A DNA stretch of 64,000 nt from Clostridia bacterium (GCA_910574835.1 CAJTDE010000002.1:62001-126000), one strand, 5' to 3'. Shown: positions 51,674 to 61,403, counted from the first letter of the stretch. Numbers and translations: made by a program. The notes: a model not told the origin generated them from the sequence alone.

Positions 51674-52066
51674 TTACAATAGAACAGCGCTGTCAATATT
51701 GGTAAAAATATTTTGCTTCATTTCCTGGCTCGTCATGGTTGTGACCACTACATTGTTCGGTATATTCACAATAAATGCGCCCTGCTGACCAATGACCACC
51801 ACATCCTTTGCACCTTTTTCCCTGGCCTTGCCCACTGCCTGGTTCAGATCGCTTAAGAGACTGTCCGTCACCTCGATGCCTCTCTGCTCCACACGGGCCG
51901 CCGCGTGCTTGGAAAACCGTACCTGTTGGCTGTCCTCCATCGCATTCTGGAGTAACGCGCCGAATCCGGCTCCCTGCTTTCCGCCAATGGAAGTATGCTG
52001 TTCGTGCTCCAGCCGAAGCTGCTGGACACTGACTGTCTGATTTAATTTTTGCAGCATGTTTTCCAC
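51674..52066 (-). CDS. Flagellar operon protein, TIGR02530 type
   Basis: 130 residues with the RFSKHAAARVEQRGIEVT block that marks the small TIGR02530 family found between flgD and flgE in Firmicutes, followed by a VVIGQQGAFIVNIPNNVVVTTM strand pair. No function has been established. Its fixed position in the operon suggests a hook-assembly role. The start lies about 38 bases after flgD. Confidence 0.85.
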   Translation of the reverse strand: MENMLQKLNQTVSVQQLRLEHEQHTSIGGKQGAGFGALLQNAMEDSQQVRFSKHAAARVEQRGIEVTDSLLSDLNQAVGKAREKGAKDVVVIGQQGAFIVNIPNNVVVTTMTSQEMKQNIFTNIDSAVLL

Positions 52067-52104
52067 CGCCTTTCCCCCTCACAGCTTAAGCTTATGAGCT
52101 TTGC

Positions 52105-52656
52105 CTAAACAGCCTCGGTCTTGTTATCCTCACTGTTCTCCTCGTTGTCCGTGCCGTCCGTAGTGGTGTCGTCCTCGCCGTCACCTTCCTCTTCCTTCTT
52201 CGGAACAGTTCCCATAGATACGATCTGGCTTAAGCTGTATGCCTTTCCGTTTACATAGATGTAAGGATTGCTTCCCGTAAGAGCGATTCCCTCTACCTTG
52301 CCTACGGTCTCGCCAATCAGCTTTCCGTCCTTATCCACATCCGCCACCGTAATCTCTTTTCCTAAAAGTCCGGTTGCATAGGAAGATAAAGAAATCTGAG
52401 ACAGACTGTTCATAGCATCCGTAATAGTGGTGGACATATTGTCCATAGCGCTCATGGTTCCCATCTGTACAAGCTGGCCCATCATCTCACTGTTGCTCAT
52501 GGGATTACTGGAATCCTGATAACGAAGCTGTGCCGCCAAAAGCTTCCAGAAATCATCCATCGATAAGGCGCTGTTGTTGGGCGACGCGTCCTTTCTCACA
52601 TAAGTATCCGCAAGATTCACTCTTGTTGTGCTGTCTACTCCTGTTGTCTCTGCCAC
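52105..52656 (-). CDS. flgD: Hook capping protein FlgD
   Basis: 183 residues. The N-terminal export region and LGMDDFWKLLAAQLRYQDSSNPM-type block (here LSMDDFWKLL at residues about 26-35) are diagnostic for FlgD, the scaffold on which hook subunits assemble. The C-terminal half is short and ends in an acidic Asp/Glu/Thr-rich tail, so the FLN/tudor domains of larger FlgD are reduced. Confidence 0.92.
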   Translation of the reverse strand: MAETTGVDSTTRVNLADTYVRKDASPNNSALSMDDFWKLLAAQLRYQDSSNPMSNSEMMGQLVQMGTMSAMDNMSTTITDAMNSLSQISLSSYATGLLGKEITVADVDKDGKLIGETVGKVEGIALTGSNPYIYVNGKAYSLSQIVSMGTVPKKEEEGDGEDDTTTDGTDNEENSEDNKTEAV

Positions 52657-52711
52657 TTATTTCAACTCCTCTCTTTAATTTGCACATGCTCTTTGTGCAT
52701 ATAGGTATACT

Positions 52712-53836
52712 TTAAATCAATCCCAACCGAAGCTGCTGAAGGAAATCCATTCCCTCTTTCTCCTGGTTCTTCTCACCCTGCTTTCCGGAACCGCCGTCCT
52801 GGTTCTGATTGCCGCCGCTGCCTTCGTTGTTCTGCTTCTGCTGCTCCAGATAACCGGATTCCTTATCCTCCACCACAATCGTCGTGGGCGCTCCCAGGTT
52901 TTCTTCCATAATTGCGCCAAGCTCTCTGGCATTCTTTGCCATCAGCTCCATTGTCCTCTGCTCGGTACAGAAAATGGAAATACTGGTGTGCTCTTTCCCA
53001 AAGGCCGCCTTGATGATAATCTTTCCAAGGTCATAAGGCTCAAGCTGAATCTCAAATTCCTTGATGCCCGCGGTGCTCTTCACAAGAAGCTGATTCAAAA
53101 CCTTTTCCGGGATCTCCTCCGGCTGTGCCACACGCACATGCTCCGTAGGAACCTCCTTTGCGGCTGTCGTCCGCTCCGCAGTCCGTACCTCCGCGTGAGT
53201 GCTTTCCAGAGGCTGTTCCAAGGTAGCCTCCGCCTTTACTTCCTCTTTCACTTCTGTCTTGGGGGCCTCTTTCGGTTTTTCCAGGGTAATTCCTGCCTCG
53301 GACTTTTCAGACGCGTCCTCTTTTGGCAGTACGGCCTGCTCCGGCTTTACATCAGCCGTAAGCGCTTCCTCGGGAATCCCCGTCTGCTCGGCGGTCGTAA
53401 CCGGCTGCTCCGCGGTAAGCTCTGTCACCGGAGTTAATTCCTCTGTCGGGACTGCTCCTGTCTCCACAACCAGCTCCGGCATTTCCTCCGAAACAACTTC
53501 CTGTGTCACTGCCTCCGGCTGGATTCCAAACAGCAATGCCGCCTGCACCTGCTCCAAAGCCGTGCTGTCTGCGGGAGCCGCAGTCTCTTCCGTCTGCTCC
53601 TTGCTGTCTTCCGGCTTCTTCGGCGCCTCATCCTTGGCGACTTCCTTGTTGTCGTCCTTCTTGCTGCTGTCTGTCTCCTTGGTGTCGGCTTCCTCCTTAG
53701 ACTTACTGTCCAGAAGCTTCTGGAAACCGTCGTCTGTCTGCTCCGCTTGCCGGGCCGCCTGGCTCTTCACGCCTGCATTGGCCTTTCCTGCCATTGCGAC
53801 TGCCATATCTGCGCCCTTAATGGCTGCATTTCCCAT
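52712..53836 (-). CDS. fliK: Hook-length control protein FliK
   Basis: 374 residues from the ATG at 53836 (AAGGAGG eight bases upstream). Residues about 30-265 are low-complexity, rich in Glu, Lys, Thr, Pro and Ala, as in the FliK ruler part. The conserved C-terminal domain (about 270-345, EFEIQLEPYDLGKIIIKAAF) signals FlhB to switch substrate. A Gln/Gly/Asn-rich tail ends the protein. It lies between fliJ and flgD. The fliJ-side mgtE-like gene (ylxF) of Bacillus is absent. Confidence 0.9.
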   Translation of the reverse strand: MGNAAIKGADMAVAMAGKANAGVKSQAARQAEQTDDGFQKLLDSKSKEEADTKETDSSKKDDNKEVAKDEAPKKPEDSKEQTEETAAPADSTALEQVQAALLFGIQPEAVTQEVVSEEMPELVVETGAVPTEELTPVTELTAEQPVTTAEQTGIPEEALTADVKPEQAVLPKEDASEKSEAGITLEKPKEAPKTEVKEEVKAEATLEQPLESTHAEVRTAERTTAAKEVPTEHVRVAQPEEIPEKVLNQLLVKSTAGIKEFEIQLEPYDLGKIIIKAAFGKEHTSISIFCTEQRTMELMAKNARELGAIMEENLGAPTTIVVEDKESGYLEQQKQNNEGSGGNQNQDGGSGKQGEKNQEKEGMDFLQQLRLGLI

Positions 53837-54019
53837 GTTCTTCCCCTCCTTTCTGATATTTTTTTGACACATGTATTCCCGAAGACTGCTTTCCATTGTC
53901 CCGGTCCTGTGTCTCTATCGTAAACTGCCTGTCAAAATGACAATTTGCAGTATTACGCGCCTTTTCTTACCCTTCGCCATGCGGCCGGTAAGTTTTTCGC
54001 CGCCGTCCCAAATACCCGG

Positions 54020-54466
54020 CTACGCCCGCGCCACAGCCCGCTTGTTGGATACAAATTCGTCGATAAACTGCTCGTCGGCTTTCTGCACCTCTTTGTCATA
54101 CTGGGCACGCTTCTTATCCTTTAACTTGGTAATGGAGGCCGTTTCCTTCCGGGCCTCTACCACCTGCTCACGCTTGCGCTCTTCCCGCTGGAGAATCTCC
54201 GCCAGACGTTCGCGCTCGCGCTCGATTTTTTTCCGAAGACTGGTGAGGAAGCGATCATAGGTCTGCATATCCGTAATGCTGATACCGAAGCTCTTCTTTT
54301 CCTCCAGCTCCGCCATACATTCCTGCTGTTCCTGCTCCAGCGCTTCAATTCCCCGCTCGCACTCCACACGCTCCGCAATAATCTGTGCGTGTTCCGCCTG
54401 TAGGTTCTCAAGAACCTGTTCCTTATAATTCAGCACCGTATCCAGTGCAAAGTAAAATTTCTTCAT
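54020..54466 (-). CDS. fliJ: Flagellar export chaperone FliJ
   Basis: 148 residues from the ATG at 54466, almost wholly a charged alpha-helical coiled coil, with the FYFALDTVLNYKEQVLENLQAEHAQ start of FliJ. FliJ fits into the FliI ATPase ring and helps open the export gate. The ribosome site before this ATG is weak. A TTG four codons earlier has AAGGTG nine bases before it and is a possible alternative. Confidence 0.88.
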   Translation of the reverse strand: MKKFYFALDTVLNYKEQVLENLQAEHAQIIAERVECERGIEALEQEQQECMAELEEKKSFGISITDMQTYDRFLTSLRKKIERERERLAEILQREERKREQVVEARKETASITKLKDKKRAQYDKEVQKADEQFIDEFVSNKRAVARA

Positions 54467-54579
54467 GCAAAAAAGCAACCCTCTCTTCACCTTATGCCGC
54501 CTGCCGAACATGTGAAACACATTAATCCTTGTTCCGCAAAGTCCATGTACTCCAAAGTCTTCCTGTATGTAAGAAGCGC

Positions 54580-55881
54580 TTACGCCAGAATCTTGCGCAT
54601 GGCCGCCAAATCCTCTTCAATGGAAAAGTTATCCGCAATCCGCTGCATCAGATATTCATTGACCGCATCAATCTTCCCCACCGCCGTATCCAGACGCGGA
54701 TTCGTGCCTGCTTTGTAGGCTCCGATGGAAATCAAGTCTTCATTTTTGTTGTAGACGCTTAAAAGGTCCCGCATCTTAGCCGCCAGCCTCTGGTGCTCCT
54801 CGGGAACGATATTTACCATCAGACGGGAAATGCTGGCTCCGATGTCGATGGCCGGAAAATGGTTCTCATTGGCAAGCTTTCTGGATAACACGATATGTCC
54901 GTCCAGAATACCCCGGACCGTATCGGCTATTGGCTCGTTGGTATCGTCGCCCTCCACCAGTACCGTATAAATCCCGGTGATGGAACCCTTCTCAAACTTT
55001 CCGCTTCGCTCCAAAAGCTTCGGAAACTCCGCGTAGATGGACGGCGTATAGCCTCTTGCCACCGGCGGCTCTCCGGTAGCAAGCCCGATCTCTCTCTGTG
55101 CCATAGCAAATCGCGTGAGCGAATCCATCATCAGCAGAACATCTTTTCCCTGGTCCTTGAAGTACTCCGCAATGGTAGTCGCCACAAGGGGGCATTTCAT
55201 ACGCAGCATAGCCGGCTGATCGGAGGTAGCCACAACGAGTATCGAACGCTTAAGTCCTTCCGGCCCCAAGTCCTTCTCAATAAACTCCCGAACCTCGCGG
55301 CCTCGCTCTCCCACCAGAGCAATCACATTGATGTCTGCCTTTACATTTCTTGCTATCATGCCGAGCAGGGTACTTTTACCCACACCGCTGCCGGCGAAAA
55401 TCCCGATTCTCTGCCCCTTTCCCACGGTGTTCAGACCGTCAATGGCCTTGATGCCGAACTCCAGGGTGTCCGTAATGGGAGGACGTGTCAGGGGGTTGAT
55501 ATAGGGGTTCTCTACATAATAATGCTGCTGGGACTCAAAGGGTCCCAAATCATCCATCGGATTCCCCAGGGCGTCTATGATTCGTCCCCGGAGGAACTCT
55601 CCTACCGGTATCTTCAGGCGCTTTCTGGTGTTGCGTACAAAGCTGCCTGCGGAGATTCCGCTCATATTCTCGTAGGCCATCAGCTGACTTCTGCCATCCT
55701 TAAAGCCCACTACCTCAACGGGAATCTGCCGTTTCTTATCTTCATTGTAAATCATGGCAATGTCTCCGATACTGGCCCGGTTTCCCGATGCTTCCATAGC
55801 CATTCCCACGATATTCTCGATTTTTCCTATGTAGCTGACGGTTTCCGCATTGGCTATCAGATTGGGCAGCTCTGCAAACAT
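54580..55881 (-). CDS. fliI: Flagellar export ATPase FliI
   Basis: 433 residues. Walker A is G164-S-G-V-G-K-S-T171, with a VLLMMDSLTRFAMAQREIGLATGEPP Walker B region and a SISRLM segment typical of FliI/YscN. The enzyme is an F1-beta-like hexameric ATPase powering export with FliH and FliJ. It starts 50 bases after fliH and is followed by fliJ. Confidence 0.97.
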   Translation of the reverse strand: MFAELPNLIANAETVSYIGKIENIVGMAMEASGNRASIGDIAMIYNEDKKRQIPVEVVGFKDGRSQLMAYENMSGISAGSFVRNTRKRLKIPVGEFLRGRIIDALGNPMDDLGPFESQQHYYVENPYINPLTRPPITDTLEFGIKAIDGLNTVGKGQRIGIFAGSGVGKSTLLGMIARNVKADINVIALVGERGREVREFIEKDLGPEGLKRSILVVATSDQPAMLRMKCPLVATTIAEYFKDQGKDVLLMMDSLTRFAMAQREIGLATGEPPVARGYTPSIYAEFPKLLERSGKFEKGSITGIYTVLVEGDDTNEPIADTVRGILDGHIVLSRKLANENHFPAIDIGASISRLMVNIVPEEHQRLAAKMRDLLSVYNKNEDLISIGAYKAGTNPRLDTAVGKIDAVNEYLMQRIADNFSIEEDLAAMRKILA

Positions 55882-55930
55882 GCCATCTTCCTCTCCTTAT
55901 TCCCAAACCCCGGGGCTTCGGTTTCTTCCG

Positions 55931-56752
55931 CTATACCCGGGCATTGTTCAGGATATCCTTGATATTTTCAAGCTGTGTGCTGACACTGGCGTCTATGATC
56001 TCCTCGGGCAGCTCGATAATGCAGATGCCCTCCTCGTCGCTGTCCATCGCTACAATCTTCACATTGTCCGACAGATGGGACAGAGCGTTTAAAAATTCCA
56101 CATCCGTGTTCATGGAAATCTCCGTGCCACATTTGGTAATATAGATCTTCGCCCACTCCGTCTTTTTCAGCTTGTCGGTGGCGGCAAGGATCATGCGGTG
56201 GATCACATTCTCACTGGATTTCAAACTGATGTGAATGACCTTTTCCGCAATGGTCAGAACGGTCCGCTTCAGATCGTCCAGATACTTTTCCATGACCATG
56301 CTCTTTTCCCGGCGGATGGTGTCCATAAATTCGGCGGCTTCCCTTCGGAAGCTCTCAACCTCCTCCTCGTACAGAGCCTGGCATTTTAACTGGGCTTCCT
56401 CCACTCCGGCCTTGACGCCTTCCTGGTGACCCTCCTCGTAGGCTTCCTCCCGCAGAAGCTTCGCCTGCGCTCTCGCATCCTCCAGAATCTGATCCGCTTC
56501 TCTTCGGGCCTCCGCCAGTATTGCACTGGCGCGCTCCTTTTCAGCAGCTTCTTTCTCGGCCCGGATGCGGGCCTCCTCTTCCTCCGCCGCTCTTTTGGCT
56601 GCTTCCTCCGCTTCCCGGGCGGCCGCTTCCTCTTCTGTCTCGGGCGCTTCCTCCTCCTTCTCTTCCTCCAGTGCGAAGTCCGAGAAGAATTGATACATCT
56701 CCGTCACATCGATGGCTTTTCTGCCTTTGACTACCCTAGACAATGATCTCAT
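55931..56752 (-). CDS. fliH: Flagellar export regulator FliH
   Basis: 273 residues. A long acidic, Ala/Glu/Arg-rich coiled coil (about 30-150) leads to a globular C-terminus (about 155-273) that binds FliI. FliH dimers link FliI to the C-ring. The start overlaps the end of fliG by 17 bases, behind an AAGGGCGG site five bases upstream. The glutamate-rich opening (EEEKEEEAPETEEE) is longer than in Bacillus. Confidence 0.92.
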   Translation of the reverse strand: MRSLSRVVKGRKAIDVTEMYQFFSDFALEEEKEEEAPETEEEAAAREAEEAAKRAAEEEEARIRAEKEAAEKERASAILAEARREADQILEDARAQAKLLREEAYEEGHQEGVKAGVEEAQLKCQALYEEEVESFRREAAEFMDTIRREKSMVMEKYLDDLKRTVLTIAEKVIHISLKSSENVIHRMILAATDKLKKTEWAKIYITKCGTEISMNTDVEFLNALSHLSDNVKIVAMDSDEEGICIIELPEEIIDASVSTQLENIKDILNNARV

Positions 56753-57752
56753 CCTTTCCGCCCTTAACGATAATCAGCTCACCGGCAGCCTCCAGACGCC
56801 GGATAACGCCGACGATTCTCTGCTGGGCTTCCTCCACATCCTTTCGGAGCACGTTGACCGTAATCTCCAGGTCGGACTGGATACTCTCCGCCATACGTCC
56901 GGACATGTTGGCAAAGATAACCTGCCGGACATTCTCGTCGCTGCCCTTGAGGGCGTACACCAGATCCTTGACATCGCAGTCCCGGACAAATCTCTGAATG
57001 GAACGGTTGTCAAGACTAAGGATATCTTCAAATACGAACATCTTCTTGCGGATGGTCTCGGTAAGCTCTTCATCCCGCTTAGCCAGTTCGTCGAAAATAA
57101 ACTTCTCGTTGCTGCGGTCCATATTGTTCATAACGTCCGCAATGTAATCAATACCGCCGATAGCCGTGTAGTCGGTTGTCATAATATTCTCGAACCGCCG
57201 CCGGAGCTGATTTTCCACAATCTTGATGGCCTCCGGGGATACGCTTTCCAGCCGGGCGATACACTCCACTACCTGGATGGACACGTCCTTGGGCAGATTG
57301 CTGATAACGCCCGCCGCCTGGTCCGCATCCGCATAGGACAGCACCAGGGCTATGGTCTGAGGACGCTCATGAGCCAGGAAAGTATACAGGTTCTTGGGGT
57401 CGGACTTCCTGATAAACTCAAAGGGCCGGACCTTCAGAAACTTGGTCACACGCTCCAACAGCTGCTGGGCCGTGGACTCTCCGAAAGCCTTCTCCAGTAC
57501 GGAACGGGCGTACTCCATACCGCCGTCCGTCACCACCTTCTGGGTCATACAGGACTTATAAAACTCATCCAGAATATCGGCTGTCTGATCCGCCTCCAGA
57601 TGCTTCAGCTTTGCAACCTCAAGGGTCAGCTTCTCAATATCGTCCTCACTCAAATGCTTATAGATCAGGGATGCTTTGTCCGCTCCCATTGAGACAATAA
57701 CCGCCGCCGCTTTCTGTTCCGGGGTAATCTCTTCTATCATTTCACTGCTCAT
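56736..57752 (-). CDS. fliG: Flagellar motor switch protein FliG
   Basis: 338 residues with the FliG hallmarks HERPQTIALVLSYADADQAAGVISNLP in the middle domain and a C-terminal torque helix region containing charged residues (FVFEDILSLDNRSIQRFVRDCD). It links the MS-ring (FliF) to FliM and takes torque from MotA. It lies two bases after fliF. Confidence 0.97.
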   Translation of the reverse strand: MSSEMIEEITPEQKAAAVIVSMGADKASLIYKHLSEDDIEKLTLEVAKLKHLEADQTADILDEFYKSCMTQKVVTDGGMEYARSVLEKAFGESTAQQLLERVTKFLKVRPFEFIRKSDPKNLYTFLAHERPQTIALVLSYADADQAAGVISNLPKDVSIQVVECIARLESVSPEAIKIVENQLRRRFENIMTTDYTAIGGIDYIADVMNNMDRSNEKFIFDELAKRDEELTETIRKKMFVFEDILSLDNRSIQRFVRDCDVKDLVYALKGSDENVRQVIFANMSGRMAESIQSDLEITVNVLRKDVEEAQQRIVGVIRRLEAAGELIIVKGGKDEIIV

Positions 57753-57754
57753 GG

Positions 57755-59383
57755 TTACTCGCCTCCCCCACCGTTCAGCCAGGTTTTCAGTAATTGGGCG
57801 GAAATCTCAGGATTCTCCTCCGTAAAGTCACGGATATGCTGCTTCAATTCCATGCCTCTGTCATTCTGGAACTCAAGAATCTCTTTGTTAAAGTCAAAGT
57901 TGGGCATCTGCTCCAGGATAGCCGCAGCATCGCCTTCTGCCGCCGCAGCAGCCGCTGCCGCCTCTTCCGCTGCCTTTTTCTTCTTACGCTTGTTGTTCAG
58001 CACCAGAAGAACAATGGCCACAATCAGCAGTACCAGTACAATCACTAACAGAATATAGAAGATGGGGCTGGAAACCATTTTGCTGAATACGCCGCCCTCT
58101 TCCTCCGGCTCTTCCGGCTGGAAGGTATCCTGATAGAACGGACCGCTGACAACGGAAATCTTGCTGTTCCAGTCAATTTCCGCAATTCCTGCCGCGTTGC
58201 CCACCAGGGACCGCAGGTCGCCTACGGTGAGACTGCCGTAGCTGTCGCCGTTGACTGCCACGGACACGGTCAGATCTTCCAGAGCGCCCGGGGTAATCTG
58301 CCCCTGCTCCTTAATCTGATTTACCAGGAACTCTTTGTCCCAGCTTCTGGCTCCGTAGCCCTCTACGCCGTCCTCTTCGGCTCCCGTGTCGTATACCGGA
58401 GTATCCGCGTTTGTCTCGGCTCCGGCAACGCCGCCTTCCACCGCGTCCTTGGTGCCGGAGATTTCAATGGTTCCCTGATCATGGGAAACAATTCCTGTCT
58501 TGTCGTCCTGATTGATCTTATCCGGCGTCGTATATGTAATGCTCTCCCGAAGAAGAGTCTGCATGTTAATCTGGGCCTTGGCGGATACGTAGATGTTCTC
58601 CTCCCCGTAGAAGGGAATCAGCACATGGAGCACCTTCTCGCAAATCTGATCCTCCACCATCCGCGCAATCTCGTCCGCGTCCTCGCTGTCCATACCGGTC
58701 TTTTCTTCCTCTGCGGTATTGATCTCTTTTCCCGTAGCGCTGTCAATGACCGCCACATTCTCCGGCTCCAGTCCCGGAACGCCGGAAGCCACCAACAGCT
58801 GAACTGCCTTTGCCTGTTCCAGACTGGGGGAAGCGCCGTTCTCCATCGTCATCATAACGTGGGCCGTAGTCTCGTCAAGAGCTTCCTCTGTCAAGACATA
58901 TTTACGCTGCTCCCCTAATGCAATGGTTACTTTGGCATCCTGAACCCCGTCTATGACCCGGATGGTAGCTGCAATCCGGTTCTGCAGATCGTACAGTGCA
59001 TACCGGTCTTTGTCCGTATCCGTAGTCATCAGGCCCGCATTCTCGGTGTATACCTGGTAGCCGAAGCCGCTCTTGGGATATCCCTCGAAGGCCAGGCTTG
59101 CCCTTGTCTGGTCCAGAATATTTTCCGGCACCCGGATCACGCCCTCCTCGGAATACTGGTAATCAATCTCCTTTTCCTGGAGCTTGCCCATAATTTCCTG
59201 GGCTTCTTCCGCATTCAGGCCGGAAAACAGTTCCGCATAACCACTGTTTCTGTTCAGAAGCAGGGCTATTGCAACAGCAAAAACAATCAGGCCCGCAAGA
59301 CCGGCCAGTATAATCTTTTTTGTCCTGCTCTCCAGCTTAGAAACAACCGCCTTTAACTGTTCTAACCGTTCTTTTACATTCAT
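57755..59383 (-). CDS. fliF: Flagellar MS-ring protein FliF
   Basis: 542 residues with two membrane helices (about 24-45 and 425-450) around a large extracytoplasmic region holding ring-building motifs. Family segments include ELFSGLNAEEAQEIMGKLQEK and KVTIALGEQR. The C-terminal tail (PNFDFNKEILEFQNDRGMELKQHIRDF) binds FliG. It is the base on which the rod and C-ring form. A gap of about 190 bases without a recognisable gene separates it from fliE. Confidence 0.96.
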   Translation of the reverse strand: MNVKERLEQLKAVVSKLESRTKKIILAGLAGLIVFAVAIALLLNRNSGYAELFSGLNAEEAQEIMGKLQEKEIDYQYSEEGVIRVPENILDQTRASLAFEGYPKSGFGYQVYTENAGLMTTDTDKDRYALYDLQNRIAATIRVIDGVQDAKVTIALGEQRKYVLTEEALDETTAHVMMTMENGASPSLEQAKAVQLLVASGVPGLEPENVAVIDSATGKEINTAEEEKTGMDSEDADEIARMVEDQICEKVLHVLIPFYGEENIYVSAKAQINMQTLLRESITYTTPDKINQDDKTGIVSHDQGTIEISGTKDAVEGGVAGAETNADTPVYDTGAEEDGVEGYGARSWDKEFLVNQIKEQGQITPGALEDLTVSVAVNGDSYGSLTVGDLRSLVGNAAGIAEIDWNSKISVVSGPFYQDTFQPEEPEEEGGVFSKMVSSPIFYILLVIVLVLLIVAIVLLVLNNKRKKKKAAEEAAAAAAAAEGDAAAILEQMPNFDFNKEILEFQNDRGMELKQHIRDFTEENPEISAQLLKTWLNGGGGE

Positions 59384-59573
59384 GGTCGTTTCTTTTCCCT
59401 TCTATGTTAATCTGTGGAATTATCTTACTTACCGCATACGCTTTGGCGCCATGCTTCTCTCGGGGCACGCTGCCGCGCAGCACATTCCTTACAACACGCA
59501 AAATACATCTGCCTGTACGTGTAAATCAATTGCACCCAAGAAGATGTACTTAACGTATTTATCCTAAAGAATC

Positions 59574-59936
59574 CTACATGGATATGGTAATCAGTGAATT
59601 ATAGGCTTCCAAAGCCTTATTGCGCATCTGCACCAGCAAATCCGTAGCCAACTGAAGCTCCGACCCGGCAATGGGAACCGTGTGGGGATCGTCAAGCTGT
59701 CCGGTGGAAAGGAGGTACTGCTGCTTCATGTAATTGTCCTCCAGCTCCGCCACATTGCTGATCATATCTCCGAAAATACTGCCGAACAGGGAGGTATTCT
59801 CCTCATCCGGCTTTTCCACGCCTCCGAGTGTTCCGAAAGCGCCGAAGGTTCCCAGCACGTCGGACACGCCGGTTGTACCGTTCACCCCCTGCATAAAATT
59901 GACTGGTGTCATTGGTGTAATAAACATATCACTCAT
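59574..59936 (-). CDS. fliE: Flagellar rod-MS-ring junction protein FliE
   Basis: 120 residues. The C-terminal part (ATDLLVQMRNKALEAYNSLITISM) is the helical FliE signature, while the N-terminus is variable and Gly/Thr/Pro-rich. FliE joins the MS-ring to the rod. The gap of 97 bases between it and flgB, where flgC would normally lie, has only a small TCCCGCAAGGGA-type hairpin. Confidence 0.93.
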   Translation of the reverse strand: MSDMFITPMTPVNFMQGVNGTTGVSDVLGTFGAFGTLGGVEKPDEENTSLFGSIFGDMISNVAELEDNYMKQQYLLSTGQLDDPHTVPIAGSELQLATDLLVQMRNKALEAYNSLITISM

Positions 59937-60033
59937 AGTAAGCTTCTCATCCTTTTTCTAGTCTATCTCTTACAAGCTCCCCGGGATTCCTGCTTCCTCC
60001 CGCAAGGGAGCGCTGTCGCCTGCGGCCTTTTGT

Positions 60034-60417
60034 TTACTGGCCCTTGATTACGCCCCTCAGTCTGGAAAAATCACTGTTCATGGCATTCAGCACATACTGA
60101 TACTGAAGCTGCGCTCTTGCCATCTCCACTTCCTCGGCATCAGCGTTGACGTTGTTATCGTCCAGTCGGGCCGAGCTTTCCGTTTCATTTACCGTATAGA
60201 AGGAGTTCTCTATGATGCTGCGGGTCCGGGAAGCGTTCCCTGTGGCTCTCGCAAGCTTCAGACGGTTTTGATATTCGTCCTCAAAGGTTACATACTTGGA
60301 CTTGTAACCGGGCGTGTCAACATTGGACAGATTGTGAGCGATGGTAAGCTGCTTTGCCCACAAAAAATCTAAGGACTTTGAAGTCATGGAAATGGAATTT
60401 CCAAACATCAGATTCAT
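60034..60417 (-). CDS. flgB: Proximal rod protein FlgB
   Basis: 127 residues from the ATG at 60417, preceded by GAAGGGAAG at seven bases. The start KSLDFLWAKQLTIAHNLSNVDTPGYKSKYVTFE and end EEVEMARAQLQYQYVLNAMNSDFSRL are diagnostic. It is the first gene of the long fla/che operon, behind the promoter at 60493-60521. Its usual partner flgC is 13 kb downstream. Confidence 0.95.
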   Translation of the reverse strand: MNLMFGNSISMTSKSLDFLWAKQLTIAHNLSNVDTPGYKSKYVTFEDEYQNRLKLARATGNASRTRSIIENSFYTVNETESSARLDDNNVNADAEEVEMARAQLQYQYVLNAMNSDFSRLRGVIKGQ

Positions 60418-60492
60418 AATTAATCTTCCCTTCCGCTGTGCCGGCATCTCTGTCGGCCGCAATTCTTCCCACTATAAAATACCTTACACTAC

Positions 60493-60521
60493 ATTTTAAT
60501 ACTTTTTTCGTTTTTTTTCAA
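60493..60521 (-). promoter_or_regulatory. Promoter of the fla/che operon
   Basis: On the minus strand, TTGAAA (60516-60521) and TAAAAT (60493-60498) are 17 bases apart, followed by flgB. The spacer and upstream region are A/T-rich. This is a sigma-A-type promoter, not a sigma-28 site, as expected for an early flagellar operon. Confidence 0.8.
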
Positions 60522-60644
60522 CAAAAAACTCTTGGAATTTTATTAAAATAACAAGTTTTGACAGCGTTTTTATTGCTGTAAAACGTCGTCCTGATTACCA
60601 TGTTCGGCAGGATACACCGGCTATTTATCTGTCCGAATATTCCG

Positions 60645-61403
60645 TTATATTAGGGAGTCTACGGCGCCGCTCTCCTCCTCGTCGGAGAGCACCTGTGAGT
60701 TGAACATGGTTTCCATCTTAAGCCGCATCAGCTCCACCATATACTGGGCGTCCTCCTGGCTGAATGCAAGTCCCATGCTGCCTGTCCCGGCCGCCAACTG
60801 GGAAAGAAGATCGACAGCGGACTGGTAGGCGCTGCCTCCTGCCGCCCCTGTGGTCAGGATACCGCTCAGATCCATGTCCTCCCCGGCATAGGAGAGAACC
60901 TTCTGCACATAATTCTGTGTCTCTTTGAAGGGCGGAATACCGCCGTATTTCTCCACGTTGCCGCTGCCGGCATTGTAGGCGCTTAAGGCAAGGGCCTTGT
61001 TGCCCTGATAACGTTCCAGAAGTCCGGCAATGTATTTTGCCCCGCCCATAATGTTGCTGCGGGCATCAAAGCTGTCCTCCACCCCCAAGGAGCGGGCCGT
61101 GGCCGGCATAAGCTGCATAACGCCCTGTGCGCCGGCGGAGGATACCGCTTGGGAATTGAAGCCGGATTCGGCCTTTCCGATGGCTTTTAAAAAGTTGACG
61201 TCCAGTCCGTAGAGCTGCGCGGCTTCCTGAAAGATGCTTTCCATGCTCTCGGTAGTTTTTAGGGCGTTTTTCACGCTGTCCTGAAAGCTCGCGCTCTTTG
61301 TTCCGGCTGACGCCGCATTGCTGTCGTAAACCGTATGTATGCCCTGCTGTCCGCCTGCACCGCTCAGATACGGATTCAGCCGGGCGGTCTGATTAAACTC
61401 CAT
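60645..61403 (-). CDS. Lytic transglycosylase (SLT domain), flagella-linked
   Basis: 252 residues from the ATG at 61403 (AGAGG five bases upstream). The soluble lytic transglycosylase domain (about 58-175) has the catalytic glutamate E79 in AIGKAESGFN and the GVMQLMPATARSLG and ALSAYNAGSGNVEKYGG motifs. It cleaves peptidoglycan, probably to let the flagellar rod through. No signal peptide is evident at the N-terminus, so secretion route is unclear and might use the flagellar export system (inference). It has its own promoter (61569-61597) and precedes the fla/che operon. Confidence 0.9.
   Translation of the reverse strand: MEFNQTARLNPYLSGAGGQQGIHTVYDSNAASAGTKSASFQDSVKNALKTTESMESIFQEAAQLYGLDVNFLKAIGKAESGFNSQAVSSAGAQGVMQLMPATARSLGVEDSFDARSNIMGGAKYIAGLLERYQGNKALALSAYNAGSGNVEKYGGIPPFKETQNYVQKVLSYAGEDMDLSGILTTGAAGGSAYQSAVDLLSQLAAGTGSMGLAFSQEDAQYMVELMRLKMETMFNSQVLSDEEESGAVDSLI

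Noticed and set aside
59384-59573. Hidden gene between fliE and fliF
   Set aside because: No frame with a ribosome site or family resemblance was found in this 190-base gap. It appears to be only spacer.
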